A stretch of DNA of 64,000 nucleotides from Clostridiaceae bacterium. GTDB taxonomy: Bacteria > Bacillota > Clostridia > DSM-8532. Position 1 is the first letter of the stretch. Every line of letters starts with the position of its first letter. The stretch covers positions 35,784 through 99,783 of the forward strand of contig JAAYFY010000010.1 in assembly GCA_012728015.1 (NCBI GenBank), in the 5' to 3' direction. The notes under the pieces were generated by a model. The model ran no database searches. It saw only the letters and a list, made by a program, of their open reading frames with translations, and was not told where the DNA came from. A program made the position numbers and the translations under genes. Positions 52,081-63,000 of this stretch are shown piece by piece.

Positions 52081-53004
52081 ATGAAATGCTTTCACGAAAA
52101 TAGAAAGGGAGCGCATCATTCCATCTTCGTGATGACAGTGATTGTTTTATTATCTGGCTTGATGCTCTGCGGCTGCAATAATAAATATGAGGATCTGCAA
52201 AGAGCCGGTATCGCTGTTCCCCTGGCTGAATCCCGGATCATCGACCTCTCGGTGAAGAGCAAAATCCTTGGCAAGGAAATGCGCTGTAAGGTTTATCTTC
52301 CGAAGGGCTATGGAAACGGACAGAAATACCCTGTGTGGTACGGGCTCCATGGCCAGACCTATAATGAATCCATGTGGATAAGTGAGGTGGGTATTGACAA
52401 GGTAGCCGATGAGATGATCGAAAACGGTGAAATAGAGCCCATCATCATGGTATTTCCCCAGACTGTGGATGTTTTCCCTAAAGAAATCATAGAAGACCTG
52501 GAAGAGGACGGCAAGATTGACGAGCGCAGGTGGGATCAGTTCATGTGGAAGGAACTGATACCCCATATAGATTCCCGCTATGATACCGTGGCGAAGGCGG
52601 AAGGCAGGTTTATCGGCGGATTCTCCATGGGCGGCAGCGTAGCGCTTCGTATAGCCTTTCACCATCCCGAACTGTTCAGCAAGGTGGCCGGATATACGGC
52701 TTCGGTTTCCGTCAATGATTTTTCCGGAAAAAAACTGGAGAAATGGCTGTATCCGAACCTCGATCCAGAGGAAATCACTGATCCTGCCCGGTTTGCCGGA
52801 GAGAAGGGGCTTGTAAACATCAAGGTATATCTTGAGGCAGGGAATGTGCACGATCCTTTTTTATCGGTGCTGCAATCCCTGAACGATGCTCTCCTGGAAA
52901 GAGGTGTTTCGTCGGAGTTTGTCATATATGAAGGAGGACATTCCCTGGACAACGCTAAAAGATGCGCGAGGGAATATTTAAGGTTTTACGCGGCAAAGGA
53001 TTGA
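52081..53004 (+). CDS. Lipoprotein esterase of the alpha/beta hydrolase (esterase D-like) family
   Basis: About 307 residues. A signal sequence of the lipoprotein type ends in LCGC (Cys 32). The hydrolase domain begins near residue 55 with VYLPKGYGNGQKYPVWYGLHG. The nucleophile is Ser 182 in GGFSMGGS, and the His is probably in EGGHSLDN. The family includes feruloyl and acetyl esterases acting outside the cell. ATG 52081 is chosen because it gives a normal signal peptide; GTG 52006 lies in the structured leader. Confidence 0.82.
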   Translation: MKCFHENRKGAHHSIFVMTVIVLLSGLMLCGCNNKYEDLQRAGIAVPLAESRIIDLSVKSKILGKEMRCKVYLPKGYGNGQKYPVWYGLHGQTYNESMWISEVGIDKVADEMIENGEIEPIIMVFPQTVDVFPKEIIEDLEEDGKIDERRWDQFMWKELIPHIDSRYDTVAKAEGRFIGGFSMGGSVALRIAFHHPELFSKVAGYTASVSVNDFSGKKLEKWLYPNLDPEEITDPARFAGEKGLVNIKVYLEAGNVHDPFLSVLQSLNDALLERGVSSEFVIYEGGHSLDNAKRCAREYLRFYAAKD

Positions 53005-53113
53005 TTCAAAACAGAAAGGTGCCAGGGCTTTTGTTGGCATCTGCCTCCTGCCTTTATCAACAGGCTATGGATGGTTGTTCCCGAGCAGCGTATTCTTCAT
53101 GGGAGTGATGGTT

Positions 53114-54316
53114 ATGATCGGCCTCGCGCTGGAGGGCGGAGGCGCCAGGGGCGCTTTCCATATGGGTGTGGTAAAGGCCTTTCTTGAGGAAGGCTATGAG
53201 ATAGGCGGCATTACGGGGACTTCCATCGGGGCCCTGAACGGCGCTATTATTGTCCAGGGCTCCTTTGAAGAGGGGTACAGGACATGGGAGAACCTGACCC
53301 CATCTGAGGTGTTCGATATTGATGATGAGGAATACCAGCGGTTGATTCACCGTAATTTTGACAGGGAAACAGCCCTCAAGCTTGCTTCCACCATCGGCAG
53401 GATTATAAGGAACAAAGGCATGGATACCGGCAGGCTCAAGCAATTCCTTCAGGGGCTTATCGATGAGGACAGGATCCGTAATTCACCGATGGACTTTGGC
53501 CTGGTTACAATTTCTCTCACTGGGCTTAAGCCCCTGGAGCTTTATAAGGAAGATATCCCCGAAGGGCGGCTGATCGATTATCTTATTGCCAGCGCCAACT
53601 TTCCAGGGTTCAGGCTGAAGGAGATAGAGGACAGCTATTACATTGACGGCGGACTGTATGACAACTGTCCCGTCAACCTTCTTGCCAGAAAAGGGTACAG
53701 GAAGGTCTATGCCGTCCGAACGCTGGGGCCGGGGTTTCACAGGGGAGTTAAGTATCCCGATGTCAAGGTTACACATATACTGCCTTCTGAAAATCTGGGC
53801 AGGATCTTTGATTTCAGCCGCGATCTTATAAGGCGCAACCTGAAGATGGGGTACTACGACGGCCTCAGGATTATAAGGGGGCTTAAGGGCAACAGGTACT
53901 ATATCAGGCCCATGGAAGAGGACCGTCTGCTCCGTGCCCTACACCAGCTGACAGAACGGCAGGTCAGTGATCTTGGCAGTCTTTTTGGGCTGAGTAAAGC
54001 TGAGCCCGGACGCATGCTGCAAGAAAAGATCCTGCCTGAAATAGGCAACAAGCTGGGATTAAAGAAGGAAGCCGATTATCAGGACATCGTCGTGGGGCTC
54101 TTGGAACGGTTGGCCGAGAAACAGGGGCTTAACAAGTATCAAATCTATAATCTTAACGACCTTTTGGAAGCCATAAGGGCCGGGAAGCTGCCAGATGCGC
54201 CGGCAGCCTCAGGCATTACAGCTTCCATAAAAAACAGGATAACAGAAAGCCTCACAGGCAAACAGAGGCTTTTAAGGGCCGCCCGGATAATAGCCGAAGG
54301 CGTAAAGTGGGTATAG
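53114..54316 (+). CDS. Patatin-like phospholipase
   Basis: About 400 residues. The patatin domain covers residues 1-270: oxyanion GGGARGAFHMG, nucleophile Ser 37 in GTSIG, and catalytic Asp 178 in DGGLYDN. A C-terminal helical part of about 130 residues is unassigned. Such proteins hydrolyse phospholipids or neutral lipids. ATG 53114 follows GGGAG at good spacing; several in-frame ATGs upstream (53075, 53099, 53108) are possible. Its stop is seven bases from that of the converging CBS gene. Confidence 0.88.
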   Translation: MIGLALEGGGARGAFHMGVVKAFLEEGYEIGGITGTSIGALNGAIIVQGSFEEGYRTWENLTPSEVFDIDDEEYQRLIHRNFDRETALKLASTIGRIIRNKGMDTGRLKQFLQGLIDEDRIRNSPMDFGLVTISLTGLKPLELYKEDIPEGRLIDYLIASANFPGFRLKEIEDSYYIDGGLYDNCPVNLLARKGYRKVYAVRTLGPGFHRGVKYPDVKVTHILPSENLGRIFDFSRDLIRRNLKMGYYDGLRIIRGLKGNRYYIRPMEEDRLLRALHQLTERQVSDLGSLFGLSKAEPGRMLQEKILPEIGNKLGLKKEADYQDIVVGLLERLAEKQGLNKYQIYNLNDLLEAIRAGKLPDAPAASGITASIKNRITESLTGKQRLLRAARIIAEGVKWV

Positions 54317-54322
54317 GCTGAT

Positions 54323-54754
54323 CTACATCATTTCAGGCCTGGAAGGTGAAGAAATATCGGCCAGGGTGGAGGAAATCTCAACATCCTGCCTTGCGCTGGT
54401 GGCAACATCACCCAGGGCTATAATACCAATCAGCTGATTGTTCTCCACCACGGGAATCCGTCTGACCTTCTTATCCGACATGATGCCGAATACATCCCTG
54501 ATCTCAGCATCTGGGCTGACTGTCGTCACTTCACTGGTCATAACGTCACGGACCGGCGTCTGGTGGGGATCCTTCCCATGGGCTATATTTCTGACAACGA
54601 TATCCCTGTCGGTGACGATTCCTATCAGGCCGCTTTCATCACAAACAGGAACAGAGCCCACATTGTGTTTCTGCATGAGCTGCGCTGCCTCAATCACAGT
54701 GGAGGCAGGGTTGATATAGGCAACATTCCTTGTCATAATATCCTTAACTTTCAT
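54323..54754 (-). CDS. CBS-domain pair protein
   Basis: About 143 residues, two CBS motifs and little else: KDIMTRNVAYINPASTVIEAA with GSVPVCDESGLIGIVTDRD, then RDVMTSEVTTVSPDAEIRD with RRIPVVENNQLIGIIALGD. Such proteins bind adenine nucleotides; the target is unknown. ATG 54754 follows GGAAGGGA. Confidence 0.92.
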   Translation of the reverse strand: MKVKDIMTRNVAYINPASTVIEAAQLMQKHNVGSVPVCDESGLIGIVTDRDIVVRNIAHGKDPHQTPVRDVMTSEVTTVSPDAEIRDVFGIMSDKKVRRIPVVENNQLIGIIALGDVATSARQDVEISSTLADISSPSRPEMM

Positions 54755-54779
54755 GGTCGCACATCCCTTCCGTAAAATC

Positions 54780-54808
54780 ATCCGGCTCTTATTCTTCCCC
54801 TGCCGGAT
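54780..54808. other. Inverted repeat between the CBS and hydrolase genes
   Basis: ATCCGGC (54780-54786) and GCCGGAT (54802-54808) with a 15-base pyrimidine-rich loop on the + strand. On the - strand GATTTTAC follows, so it could be a weak terminator of the hydrolase gene. Confidence 0.45.
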
Positions 54809-54856
54809 AATATTAAGTACAGATAATTATTGGATTTGCGCCTGTTTTCTTATGGT

Positions 54857-56236
54857 TCAGCGTTCCAATACCCAGGAAGCTATGTCCTCAATAACCCTCT
54901 CATCTACCTTTCCCGGAGCGCTGTATTCCTGGGGGCTTGGTGTGCCTGTTCCGTAAATCATCAGATGGTTGAGTCCGTCATAGGACTTAAATGTGGCGTT
55001 GTTATTATTTCCAAGCGAGTCCTTCCACAGTTCAAACTCTTCCATGGGAACCTGGTAGTCCCTTTCGCCCTGCAGGATGAGCAAAGGCCGTTTAATGGTC
55101 TTTGCCTCGTTTGCCGGATTATAATCCCTAAGATCCAGCCAGTAGGAGGCCGGGATGCCGAAAAGCTGCTCGGGCGGGGTGTCTGAACCGGGGGTCAGCG
55201 CCTTAACATTGTCCCTCATGGCTTTATATGTTTCAAGCGTCTGCTCCTCCTGGTCTGTTACCGTTCCGTCCAGGCTGAACAGATAACTGGTCTGATACAC
55301 CATCAAATCTTCCAGGGGTGTGACAGCACCGGCCATAATGATGTATCCGGCCGCATCGGGCGTAAGTTTAGCTATCCGGGGGATCATCATGCCGCCAAGG
55401 CTGTGACCTAAAACATATATATTATCCATATCGATGCTGCTGTCTTCCTTTAAGAACTCGTAAGCCAAAACCGCGTCTTCTACCATTTCTTCGTATACGG
55501 TGATATCGGCAAGTCCTGAGAATTTCTGATTGTGTACCAGGGTTCTCTTGTCATAGCGGAGGGTGGCAATTCCCCGCTGGGCAAGGCCTAAGGCTATATC
55601 CCTGAATGGCTTGTTTGCCCCTACGGTTTCATCCCTGTCGTTCGGTCCGGAACCATGCACCAGTATGACAGCCGGGAACGGGCCTCCGCCTGCGGGTTTA
55701 GTAATGGTGCCGGGAAGCTCCCAGCCGCTTTTACCGAAAGTTACCTCGGCTTCTGTAACGCTTTCCGGAGCTTTAGCCGGCGTGCCGCCTTCCGGGTCGG
55801 GGGCGAGATTGATTCCGGCTATCAGCCCGTCTCCATTGAAAACCACGTTGATACACAGCCTTGCTTTCTCAAATGATGTTCTAACAGAGATTATGTCGTG
55901 CTCCTGGTACTGGGAAGCCAATGTTCCCGTGATCTCGATAAATTCTCCATAGGCATTTATGAGCGGGTCCCATATCTTGTCCTTTAAAAACTGCCCGACT
56001 GTGATCACATCCTTCATTTCCTGTGTGTATGGATAATCCGAAACCGCCTGGTCGAATTTTCCGGCGGCCATATCGGAAACCAGGCTCACCGCAATATCTT
56101 CTATGCTCATTCCTCCTGGAATGTGTGAAGACGTCGTCGATGGCGGCGCGGGTGTTCCATCTTTCTCAGGACCTTTGCCTCCGCAGCCCGCCAAAAGGAG
56201 CAATACCGCCAGGATACAGACCAAATGCCTTTTCAT
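54857..56236 (-). CDS. Lipoprotein alpha/beta hydrolase with N-terminal DUF3887-like domain
   Basis: A protein of 459 residues. The signal peptide ends in LLAGC (Cys 18). A domain like DUF3887 follows (about residues 45-140), then a hydrolase domain from about residue 165 (PAVILVHGSGPNDRDE) with the nucleophile in GHSLGG near residue 270 and the His in DGLNHLM near the C-terminus. It is probably a secreted, membrane-anchored peptidase or esterase. ACGGAGG is a good ribosome site. Confidence 0.86.
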   Translation of the reverse strand: MKRHLVCILAVLLLLAGCGGKGPEKDGTPAPPSTTSSHIPGGMSIEDIAVSLVSDMAAGKFDQAVSDYPYTQEMKDVITVGQFLKDKIWDPLINAYGEFIEITGTLASQYQEHDIISVRTSFEKARLCINVVFNGDGLIAGINLAPDPEGGTPAKAPESVTEAEVTFGKSGWELPGTITKPAGGGPFPAVILVHGSGPNDRDETVGANKPFRDIALGLAQRGIATLRYDKRTLVHNQKFSGLADITVYEEMVEDAVLAYEFLKEDSSIDMDNIYVLGHSLGGMMIPRIAKLTPDAAGYIIMAGAVTPLEDLMVYQTSYLFSLDGTVTDQEEQTLETYKAMRDNVKALTPGSDTPPEQLFGIPASYWLDLRDYNPANEAKTIKRPLLILQGERDYQVPMEEFELWKDSLGNNNNATFKSYDGLNHLMIYGTGTPSPQEYSAPGKVDERVIEDIASWVLER

Positions 56237-56582
56237 TCAAAAACCTCCGTTTGCAATAACATAATCCTTATTTCCAGCTTCGTAACCTTTCCATTATTCC
56301 AGGCGCAACCCCTGACTGCCTCTATATGCGAGATCGCTTCCCCGCAATGACAGGGAAGGCTCTGCCTAATCGAAAAACATCTCTTCTCAATGACATGCCT
56401 GGAATTATTATAAGTTATTGCCAGCCGCCTATACAACCCGAATGAATTTATGCGGTCTTACTGGTGGTTATGCCATGTTTTTCCTGTACCAGGCATCCTG
56501 CCTTGCCTTCATTTTTATAGTATGAAATAATGGATTAAGAGCCGGGCAGCTCCTCGAAACAGTCTGCGGATAGAGGTGTTTT
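56237..56582. other. Intergenic region with a degenerate repeat and no gene
   Basis: These 346 bases separate the divergent hydrolase and addB genes. I see no convincing ORF or RNA. The only structure is the repeat remnant at 56327-56359. A promoter for addB is expected, but none is clear. Confidence 0.6.
56327..56359 (-). repeat. Shortened copy of the dispersed inverted repeat
   Basis: On the - strand it reads CCTTCCCTGTCATTGCGGGG followed by AAGCGATCTCGCA. This matches the sequence at 63969 onward (TTCCCTGTCATTGCGAGG) and the CAATCTCGCA end of the repeat at 63850, with about ten bases of the middle missing. Confidence 0.7.
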
Positions 56583-59500
56583 ATGAGCCTTAGACTGATT
56601 TATGGCCGGGCCGGAAGCGGGAAAACCCGTTTCTGCCTTGAAGAGGTTAAGGCCAGAATAAATGAAGATACAGGAAACCAACTGGTATACCTGGTGCCGG
56701 AACAGTTCAGCTTCCAGGCAGAAAGGGACCTTATTTCCATCCTTGAAACCGGAGGAATCATAAAAACCGAAGTCCTTAGCTTTCGCCGCCTGGCCTTCAG
56801 GATTTTCAACCAATTGGGAGGCATAACCTATCCCCATATTCACCCCGCGGGGAAATGCATGCTGATCTACCGCATCCTTGACAGGATGAAGGAAAGCTTT
56901 CAAATCTTCTCGAAGGCCTGCGAGCGGGAAGGTTTTGTCAATACTGTATCAGCCTTGATAACTGAGTTCAAGCGCTACAACGTAACTCCGGAGCACTTAA
57001 GGAAAGCCGGTGAACAGTTGGGGACAGATCATCCCCTGGCCGGAAAGCTGTATGAACTTCACCTCATTTATGAAGAATTCGAAAGAGTGCTGTCCCTTCG
57101 TTACAGGGACCCGGACGACGATCTTACCCTTGCCGCGCGTAAGCTTAAGGATTCCTCTCTATACAGCGGAGCCGAAATATGGATAGATGGATTTGCCAGC
57201 TTTACATCCCAGGAATACATGCTGATCGAATGCCTTCTGAAAAAGGCCAGAAGGGTAAACATCACCCTCTGTGCCGACAGCATCAGGCCGGATGCCTCTG
57301 AAGACGAACTGGATGTTTTCCGAAAGGTCAAATACGCCTGCCAAAAGCTTTACAGTATTGCAAAAGCCAATAATATTGCCGTGGAGGAGGCCGTCAACCT
57401 TAACAGCGAGGCTCTTCCGCGCTTTAAGCTGAGCCCTGAACTTGCCCACCTGGAAAAGAACCTGTACTCCTGGCCTTACCAGGTATATGGGCAAAGGACC
57501 AGGGATATCCTTCTCTTTTCATCATCAAATCTTTTCACAGAGGCAGAAGCGGCGGCAAGGGATATTCTCCGCCTTTGCCGCGATGAAGACTTAAGGTACA
57601 GGGATATCGCCGTGGTTACCAGGGACCTTGAGAGGTATGCGGACATCGTGGAGGTTGTGTTCAGGGAATATGAAATCCCGTGTTTTATAGACCGCAAGGC
57701 GGAGATTTCCAACCATCCACTGGTACGGCTCGTCCTTGCCATGATGGACATCTTTATTGAGAACTGGTCCTATGAAGCGGTATTCCGCTATCTTAAGACA
57801 GGGCTTACAGGCATTCCGCAATACATGACCGATACCCTTGAAAACTATGTGCTTGCCTGCGGCATCAGGGGCAGCCGCTGGACCGATGACGAAGACTGGC
57901 AGATGATCCCTGACATGGTGCCCGACGAAAAATCGCTGGAGCCATACGGCGAATACCTTAAAAACATCAATCAGATACGCAGGAGAGTTGCAGATCCCCT
58001 TATAGCTTTCAGGGAAAAGACCATCGGGCGCAGAAAGGCATCGGATTATTGCGCCGCCCTGTATGATTTCCTCTGTGAGCTGAATGTGCCAGGAAAAATT
58101 GAAAAGAGCATTCAAGACTTCAGGAAGAAGGGCGATCTGTACAGGGCAGACCAGTATTCGCAGGTTTGGAACATACTCATGGAGGTTTTCGACCAGACTG
58201 TGGAGGTTATGGGTGATGAGACCTTCGGCCTTGAGCGGTTCAGCAAAATACTGAGAATCGGGCTGGGCGAATACAGGATAGGGCAGGTTCCCCCTTCCCT
58301 TGACCAGGTTATAGTAGGAAGCGCTGAACGCTTCAGGAGCCCTGAAATAAAGGCCATGATCCTGCTGGGGGCAAATGACGGCGTTTTCCCGTCGGCAGCC
58401 ATACAGGAGGGCGTCCTTTCGGATCAGGACAGGGCTGCCCTGAACAACATCGGCCTCGAGCTTGCCAGCGATACAAGGACCCAGGCCTTCGATGAGCAGT
58501 TCCTGGTCTACCGTGCCCTTACCACCGCCGGGGAATACTTAAGGATCAGTTGGGCCATAGCCGACCAGGAGGGCAGAACCCTAAGGCCTTCCACTCTGAT
58601 TTCAAGGCTTAAGAAGCTTTTCCCTGAGATCAGCCAGGCAAGCGATATCATATCCGCAAACACTTTAGAGGAAGAGCTGAATCTTATAACCGCAGGAACC
58701 CCAACCTTCAGGCAAATGGTATCCGCCCTCCGAAGGCGTATGGACGGCGAAAGCGTCCAGCCGGTCTGGAAGAGGGTCTATGGCTGGTATGTCTCAAAGG
58801 ATGAATGGAGGCAAAAATGCGAATCAGCCCTTAAATCCCTGAACTATAGAAATGTGGCTCAGAATATGCATCCCGAAACAGTACGCGCCTTATACGGCCA
58901 TCCGGCGCTGTCCAGCGTATCGAGGCTGGAAAAATACACTGCCTGTCCCTTCTCCTTTTATGTACAGTATGGCCTTGGGGCAAGGGAAAGAAAGGTCTAT
59001 CGATTAAGCCCGCCCGATATCGGCACCTTCATGCATGCTGTCATCGAGCGGTTTTCAAGGCTTCTGGAAAGGCAGCATATTTCATGGAGGGAGATAAGCC
59101 GTGACCAGTGCCGGGAGATGGTTTCAAGCATTGTGGATGATATGCTTGGCAGGATGAAGGGTTCAGGAATTGCCGCGTCCAAGAGGTATAGAATACTTGC
59201 CGCAAGGCTGAAGCGTGTCGTCGGACATGCTGTCTGGGTCATTGCAGAGCACATACGCCTGGGCAGTTTTGATCCGGTGGAATATGAAGTGGGTTTCGGC
59301 GAGGGAGAGAAATATCCGCCCATTGTCATTGAACTTAACTCGGGCGAAAAGATATACCTTCAGGGAAGGATAGACAGGGTGGACGCGCTGGAAACCCCCG
59401 ATGGAAGGTACCTGCGGATAATAGACTATAAATCGGGGTACAAGGACTTCAAGCTTTCCGATGTTTACTACGGCCTACAGATACAGCTTATCACTTACCT

Positions 59501-60035
59501 CAATGCCCTGTGGGAAGATGGTGATGGGCGCGGACAGGAGGAGAACGGCAAAGGTTTGTGCCATCCTGCCGGAATGCTTTATTTCAAGATAGACGATCCC
59601 ATCATCAGGAGCAGTTCAAGGCTTTCGGAAGAAGAGATAGAGAAGGCCATAAAAAAACAGCTTAAGATGAAAGGCCTGCTCCTGGCTGATGTGAGGCTTA
59701 TCAGGGAGATGGATCACAGCATTGACGGCACTTCCATGATAATCCCAGCTACCATCAACAAGAGCGGCACTTTAGGCAGGAACACGTCGGCCGCTACAAT
59801 GGAACAGCTCACTCAGCTCAGAAAATACATAAAGAGGCTCATGACGGGCATCTGCGAGGAGATAATGAGGGGGAATACGGCCATAAGCCCCTATAAGAAG
59901 AACAAGAGCACCCCGTGCGCCTACTGCGGCTTCAGGCCGATATGCCAGTTCGACGCGGCCATGAAGGATAACCGCTACAGGATTTTGCAGGACAGGAACG
60001 ACGACGAGATCTGGAACCTGATGGGCCAGGACTGA
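56583..60035 (+). CDS. addB: ATP-dependent helicase/nuclease subunit B
   Basis: A protein of 1150 residues, the usual AddB length. Walker A is GRAGSGKT near residues 9-16. The C-terminal nuclease has DYKSGYKDF and LQIQLITY near residue 960. Four cysteines, 788, 1112, 1115 and 1121 (ACPFSFY; CAYCGFRPIC), form the iron-sulfur site that locks the nuclease domain. With AddA it resects double-strand breaks and recognises Chi. It is 19 bases upstream of addA. Confidence 0.96.
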   Translation: MSLRLIYGRAGSGKTRFCLEEVKARINEDTGNQLVYLVPEQFSFQAERDLISILETGGIIKTEVLSFRRLAFRIFNQLGGITYPHIHPAGKCMLIYRILDRMKESFQIFSKACEREGFVNTVSALITEFKRYNVTPEHLRKAGEQLGTDHPLAGKLYELHLIYEEFERVLSLRYRDPDDDLTLAARKLKDSSLYSGAEIWIDGFASFTSQEYMLIECLLKKARRVNITLCADSIRPDASEDELDVFRKVKYACQKLYSIAKANNIAVEEAVNLNSEALPRFKLSPELAHLEKNLYSWPYQVYGQRTRDILLFSSSNLFTEAEAAARDILRLCRDEDLRYRDIAVVTRDLERYADIVEVVFREYEIPCFIDRKAEISNHPLVRLVLAMMDIFIENWSYEAVFRYLKTGLTGIPQYMTDTLENYVLACGIRGSRWTDDEDWQMIPDMVPDEKSLEPYGEYLKNINQIRRRVADPLIAFREKTIGRRKASDYCAALYDFLCELNVPGKIEKSIQDFRKKGDLYRADQYSQVWNILMEVFDQTVEVMGDETFGLERFSKILRIGLGEYRIGQVPPSLDQVIVGSAERFRSPEIKAMILLGANDGVFPSAAIQEGVLSDQDRAALNNIGLELASDTRTQAFDEQFLVYRALTTAGEYLRISWAIADQEGRTLRPSTLISRLKKLFPEISQASDIISANTLEEELNLITAGTPTFRQMVSALRRRMDGESVQPVWKRVYGWYVSKDEWRQKCESALKSLNYRNVAQNMHPETVRALYGHPALSSVSRLEKYTACPFSFYVQYGLGARERKVYRLSPPDIGTFMHAVIERFSRLLERQHISWREISRDQCREMVSSIVDDMLGRMKGSGIAASKRYRILAARLKRVVGHAVWVIAEHIRLGSFDPVEYEVGFGEGEKYPPIVIELNSGEKIYLQGRIDRVDALETPDGRYLRIIDYKSGYKDFKLSDVYYGLQIQLITYLNALWEDGDGRGQEENGKGLCHPAGMLYFKIDDPIIRSSSRLSEEEIEKAIKKQLKMKGLLLADVRLIREMDHSIDGTSMIIPATINKSGTLGRNTSAATMEQLTQLRKYIKRLMTGICEEIMRGNTAISPYKKNKSTPCAYCGFRPICQFDAAMKDNRYRILQDRNDDEIWNLMGQD

Positions 60036-60054
60036 CGGGCGGAGGTACTGGGTT

Positions 60055-63000
60055 ATGGGAAACACAAGATGGACAGATGAACAATGGGAAGCCATTACCG
60101 ACAACAATGGCAACCTTTTGGTGGCAGCCGCGGCAGGAGCGGGAAAAACTGCTGTCCTTGTGGAAAGGATAATAAGGAAGATAACCGATCCCGATGATCC
60201 CGTGGATATAGACAGGCTGCTGGTGGTCACATTTACCAACGCGGCGGCCACCGAGATGCGGGAAAGGATTGGCGATGCCATCTCAAAGGCCCTCGAAAAT
60301 GATCCCGAAAACCGCCAGGTCCAGCGCCAGATGACGCTTTTGGGCAAGGCCTGCATCACCACCATCCATTCTTTTTGCCTCGATGTTATTCGCAGCAATT
60401 TCCAGCATCTTGACATTGACCCTAACTTCCGCATAGCCGATGAAACAGAAAGCATACTGATGAAACTGGAAGCCCTCAACGAGGTTTTTGAGGATCAGTA
60501 TGAAAAGGAGGACAACCAGGACTTCCTGGAGCTTCTTGAAAGCTACGGCGGAAACCGTGATGACCAGATCCTGATGGATATGGTGTTCAACCTGTATAAT
60601 TTTGTCCAGAGCAGCCCCTGGCCCGAATCATGGCTCAAAGAAAAGACCCGGGATCTGTCCCTGGAAGAGGGGACCGATTTTGGAAGCACGCCATGGGGCA
60701 AGGTCCTTCTTAATATTGCCCGGATGGAACTTGCAGGGCTAAGGGAAATGGCTGTAAAAGCCCTGTCCATATGCCGTGAAGCCGATGGCCTTGACAAATA
60801 CATTCCAGTTCTGCAGAAGGATCTTGATCAGATTGTCTCCATGCTTCACCTGGTTCCTGAACCGGAATCCTCCGATGCCCCCGGTATTCCCGAAAAACCG
60901 GTATGGGACAAGGTCTTCCGGCTCATCCAGGATATTGAATTCGGCCGGATGCCCGTACTGGGCAAGGATGCGGACAAGGCAGCCCAGGAGAAGGTGAAAA
61001 AGCTCCGCGACAAGGTAAAGGCGGGCATTAGAAAGCTGAAAGAGAGGGTCTTTACCGAAGACTCGGGGCAGATCATAAAAGACCTTAACTTAATCTATCC
61101 GAAAATGAAGTGCCTTGCCGGCCTGGCAACCGATCTGGCAAAGAAATACAATGAAAAGAAAGCTAAAAAATCCATATTGGATTTCAACGACCTGGAACAT
61201 CTGTGTCTTGAGATCCTGGCCGAAAGGAACGAGGATGGCAGCCTGATACCCTCCGGGACAGCCGATTCATACAGGGAGCGCTTTGTGGAGATCATGGTGG
61301 ACGAATACCAGGACAGCAACCAGGTGCAGGAAACCATCATACAAATGATATCCAGGGACCATGTGGGAAAGCCCAACGTATTCATGGTGGGAGATGTCAA
61401 GCAGAGCATCTACCGGTTCAGGCAGGCGCGCCCTGAGCTTTTCATGGAAAAGTACAATACCTATTCGATGGAAAAGGGAAGCCCTAACAGGAAGATCCTG
61501 CTTTACAGGAACTTCAGAAGCCGAAGGGAAGTTCTTGACGCTGTAAATTTCCTGTTCGGGCAGTTCATGTCGTCGCGCGTAGGTGAACTGGATTACACCA
61601 GCGATGAGGCCCTGAATCCCGGAGCTGTCTTCATTGAACCCGACCAAAAGTTTAAAGCGGGCGGGGAGGTTGAATTGCACCTGATACAGACCGGAGCCGG
61701 AGATGGGGATACGCGTTCAGAGGCTGATGAGGAAACCGGAAGCGGCGGCGGGGATGAGAATGGGGATGAAGAGATACTGGACAATATCCAGTGCGAGGCA
61801 AGGATTGCAGCCCGCCGAATAAAAGAGCTGATGTCCCCTGATGATGAGGGCAGGGTCTTTTCGGTCTGGGATAAGACCAGGGGCGAATACCGCCCTGTTA
61901 CATACAGGGATATTGTAATCCTTCTTCGCACCACGAAAAACTGGAGCGATGTGTTTACCGAGGAACTGAGATTAATGGGCATCCCGGTTTTTGCCGAAAC
62001 AGGAAGCGGGTTTTTCATGACCATAGAAGTGCAGGTGGTCCTGTCGCTCCTCCAGATCATAGATAATCCCCTTCAGGATATCCCGCTTCTGTCGGTGCTG
62101 CGGTCCCCAATCTTTTCATTCACCACCGATGAGCTGGCCGAAATACGCCTGGCAGACAGGAAAAGCCTGTTCTACCATGCCCTTCGCAAGCTGGCCGGGT
62201 CCAATAATGGCAAAACTGCCGCAAAGGCGGCCGATTTTTTGGATAAGCTGGGCAAATGGCGTGAAATGTCCCTCTATATATCCACCGACCAACTGCTCTG
62301 GCAACTGTACCAGGAAACCGGATACTACGGTATGGTGGGAGCCATGCCTGCCGGGGAGCAGCGCCAGGCAAACCTGAGGATTCTATACGACCGGGCCAGG
62401 CAGTTTGAGAAGACCAGTTATAAAGGGCTCTTCAATTTTATCAGCTTCATTGAAAAGCTGAAGAGCAGCAGGGGCGACATGGGAAGCGCCAGGATCCTCA
62501 GCGAGAATGACAATGTGGTGCGGATCATGAGCATACATAAGAGCAAGGGCCTGGAGTTTCCCGTGGTGATCCTTTCGGGCTGCGGCAAGAGGTTTAACTT
62601 CCAGGATACGACCAGGAGCATCCTGCTCCACCAGGAGCTGGGGTTCGGGCCTGATGTGGTGGACACTAAGCTGCGGGCTTCATGGCCCTCCGCCGCAAAA
62701 CTTGCCATCCGGGAAAAGATAAGGAATGAAACCATGTCGGAAGAGATGCGAATCCTCTATGTAGCCCTCACAAGGGCAAGAGAGAAGCTCATCATTACCG
62801 GATCGGCCAGGGATATGGCAAAGGCTATGGAAGGCTGGGCGGAAACAGCGGATTCCGATGGTCAAAGGCTTCCGGCATACAAGATGATAAAGGCCGGAAC
62901 ATACCTCGACTGGATGGTGCCTGCCCTGATGAGGCACAGAAACTGCCGAAAGCTTCGGGAGAGCCTGCCGGCCGATTATGATTTAGAAGGCCATTTGCTG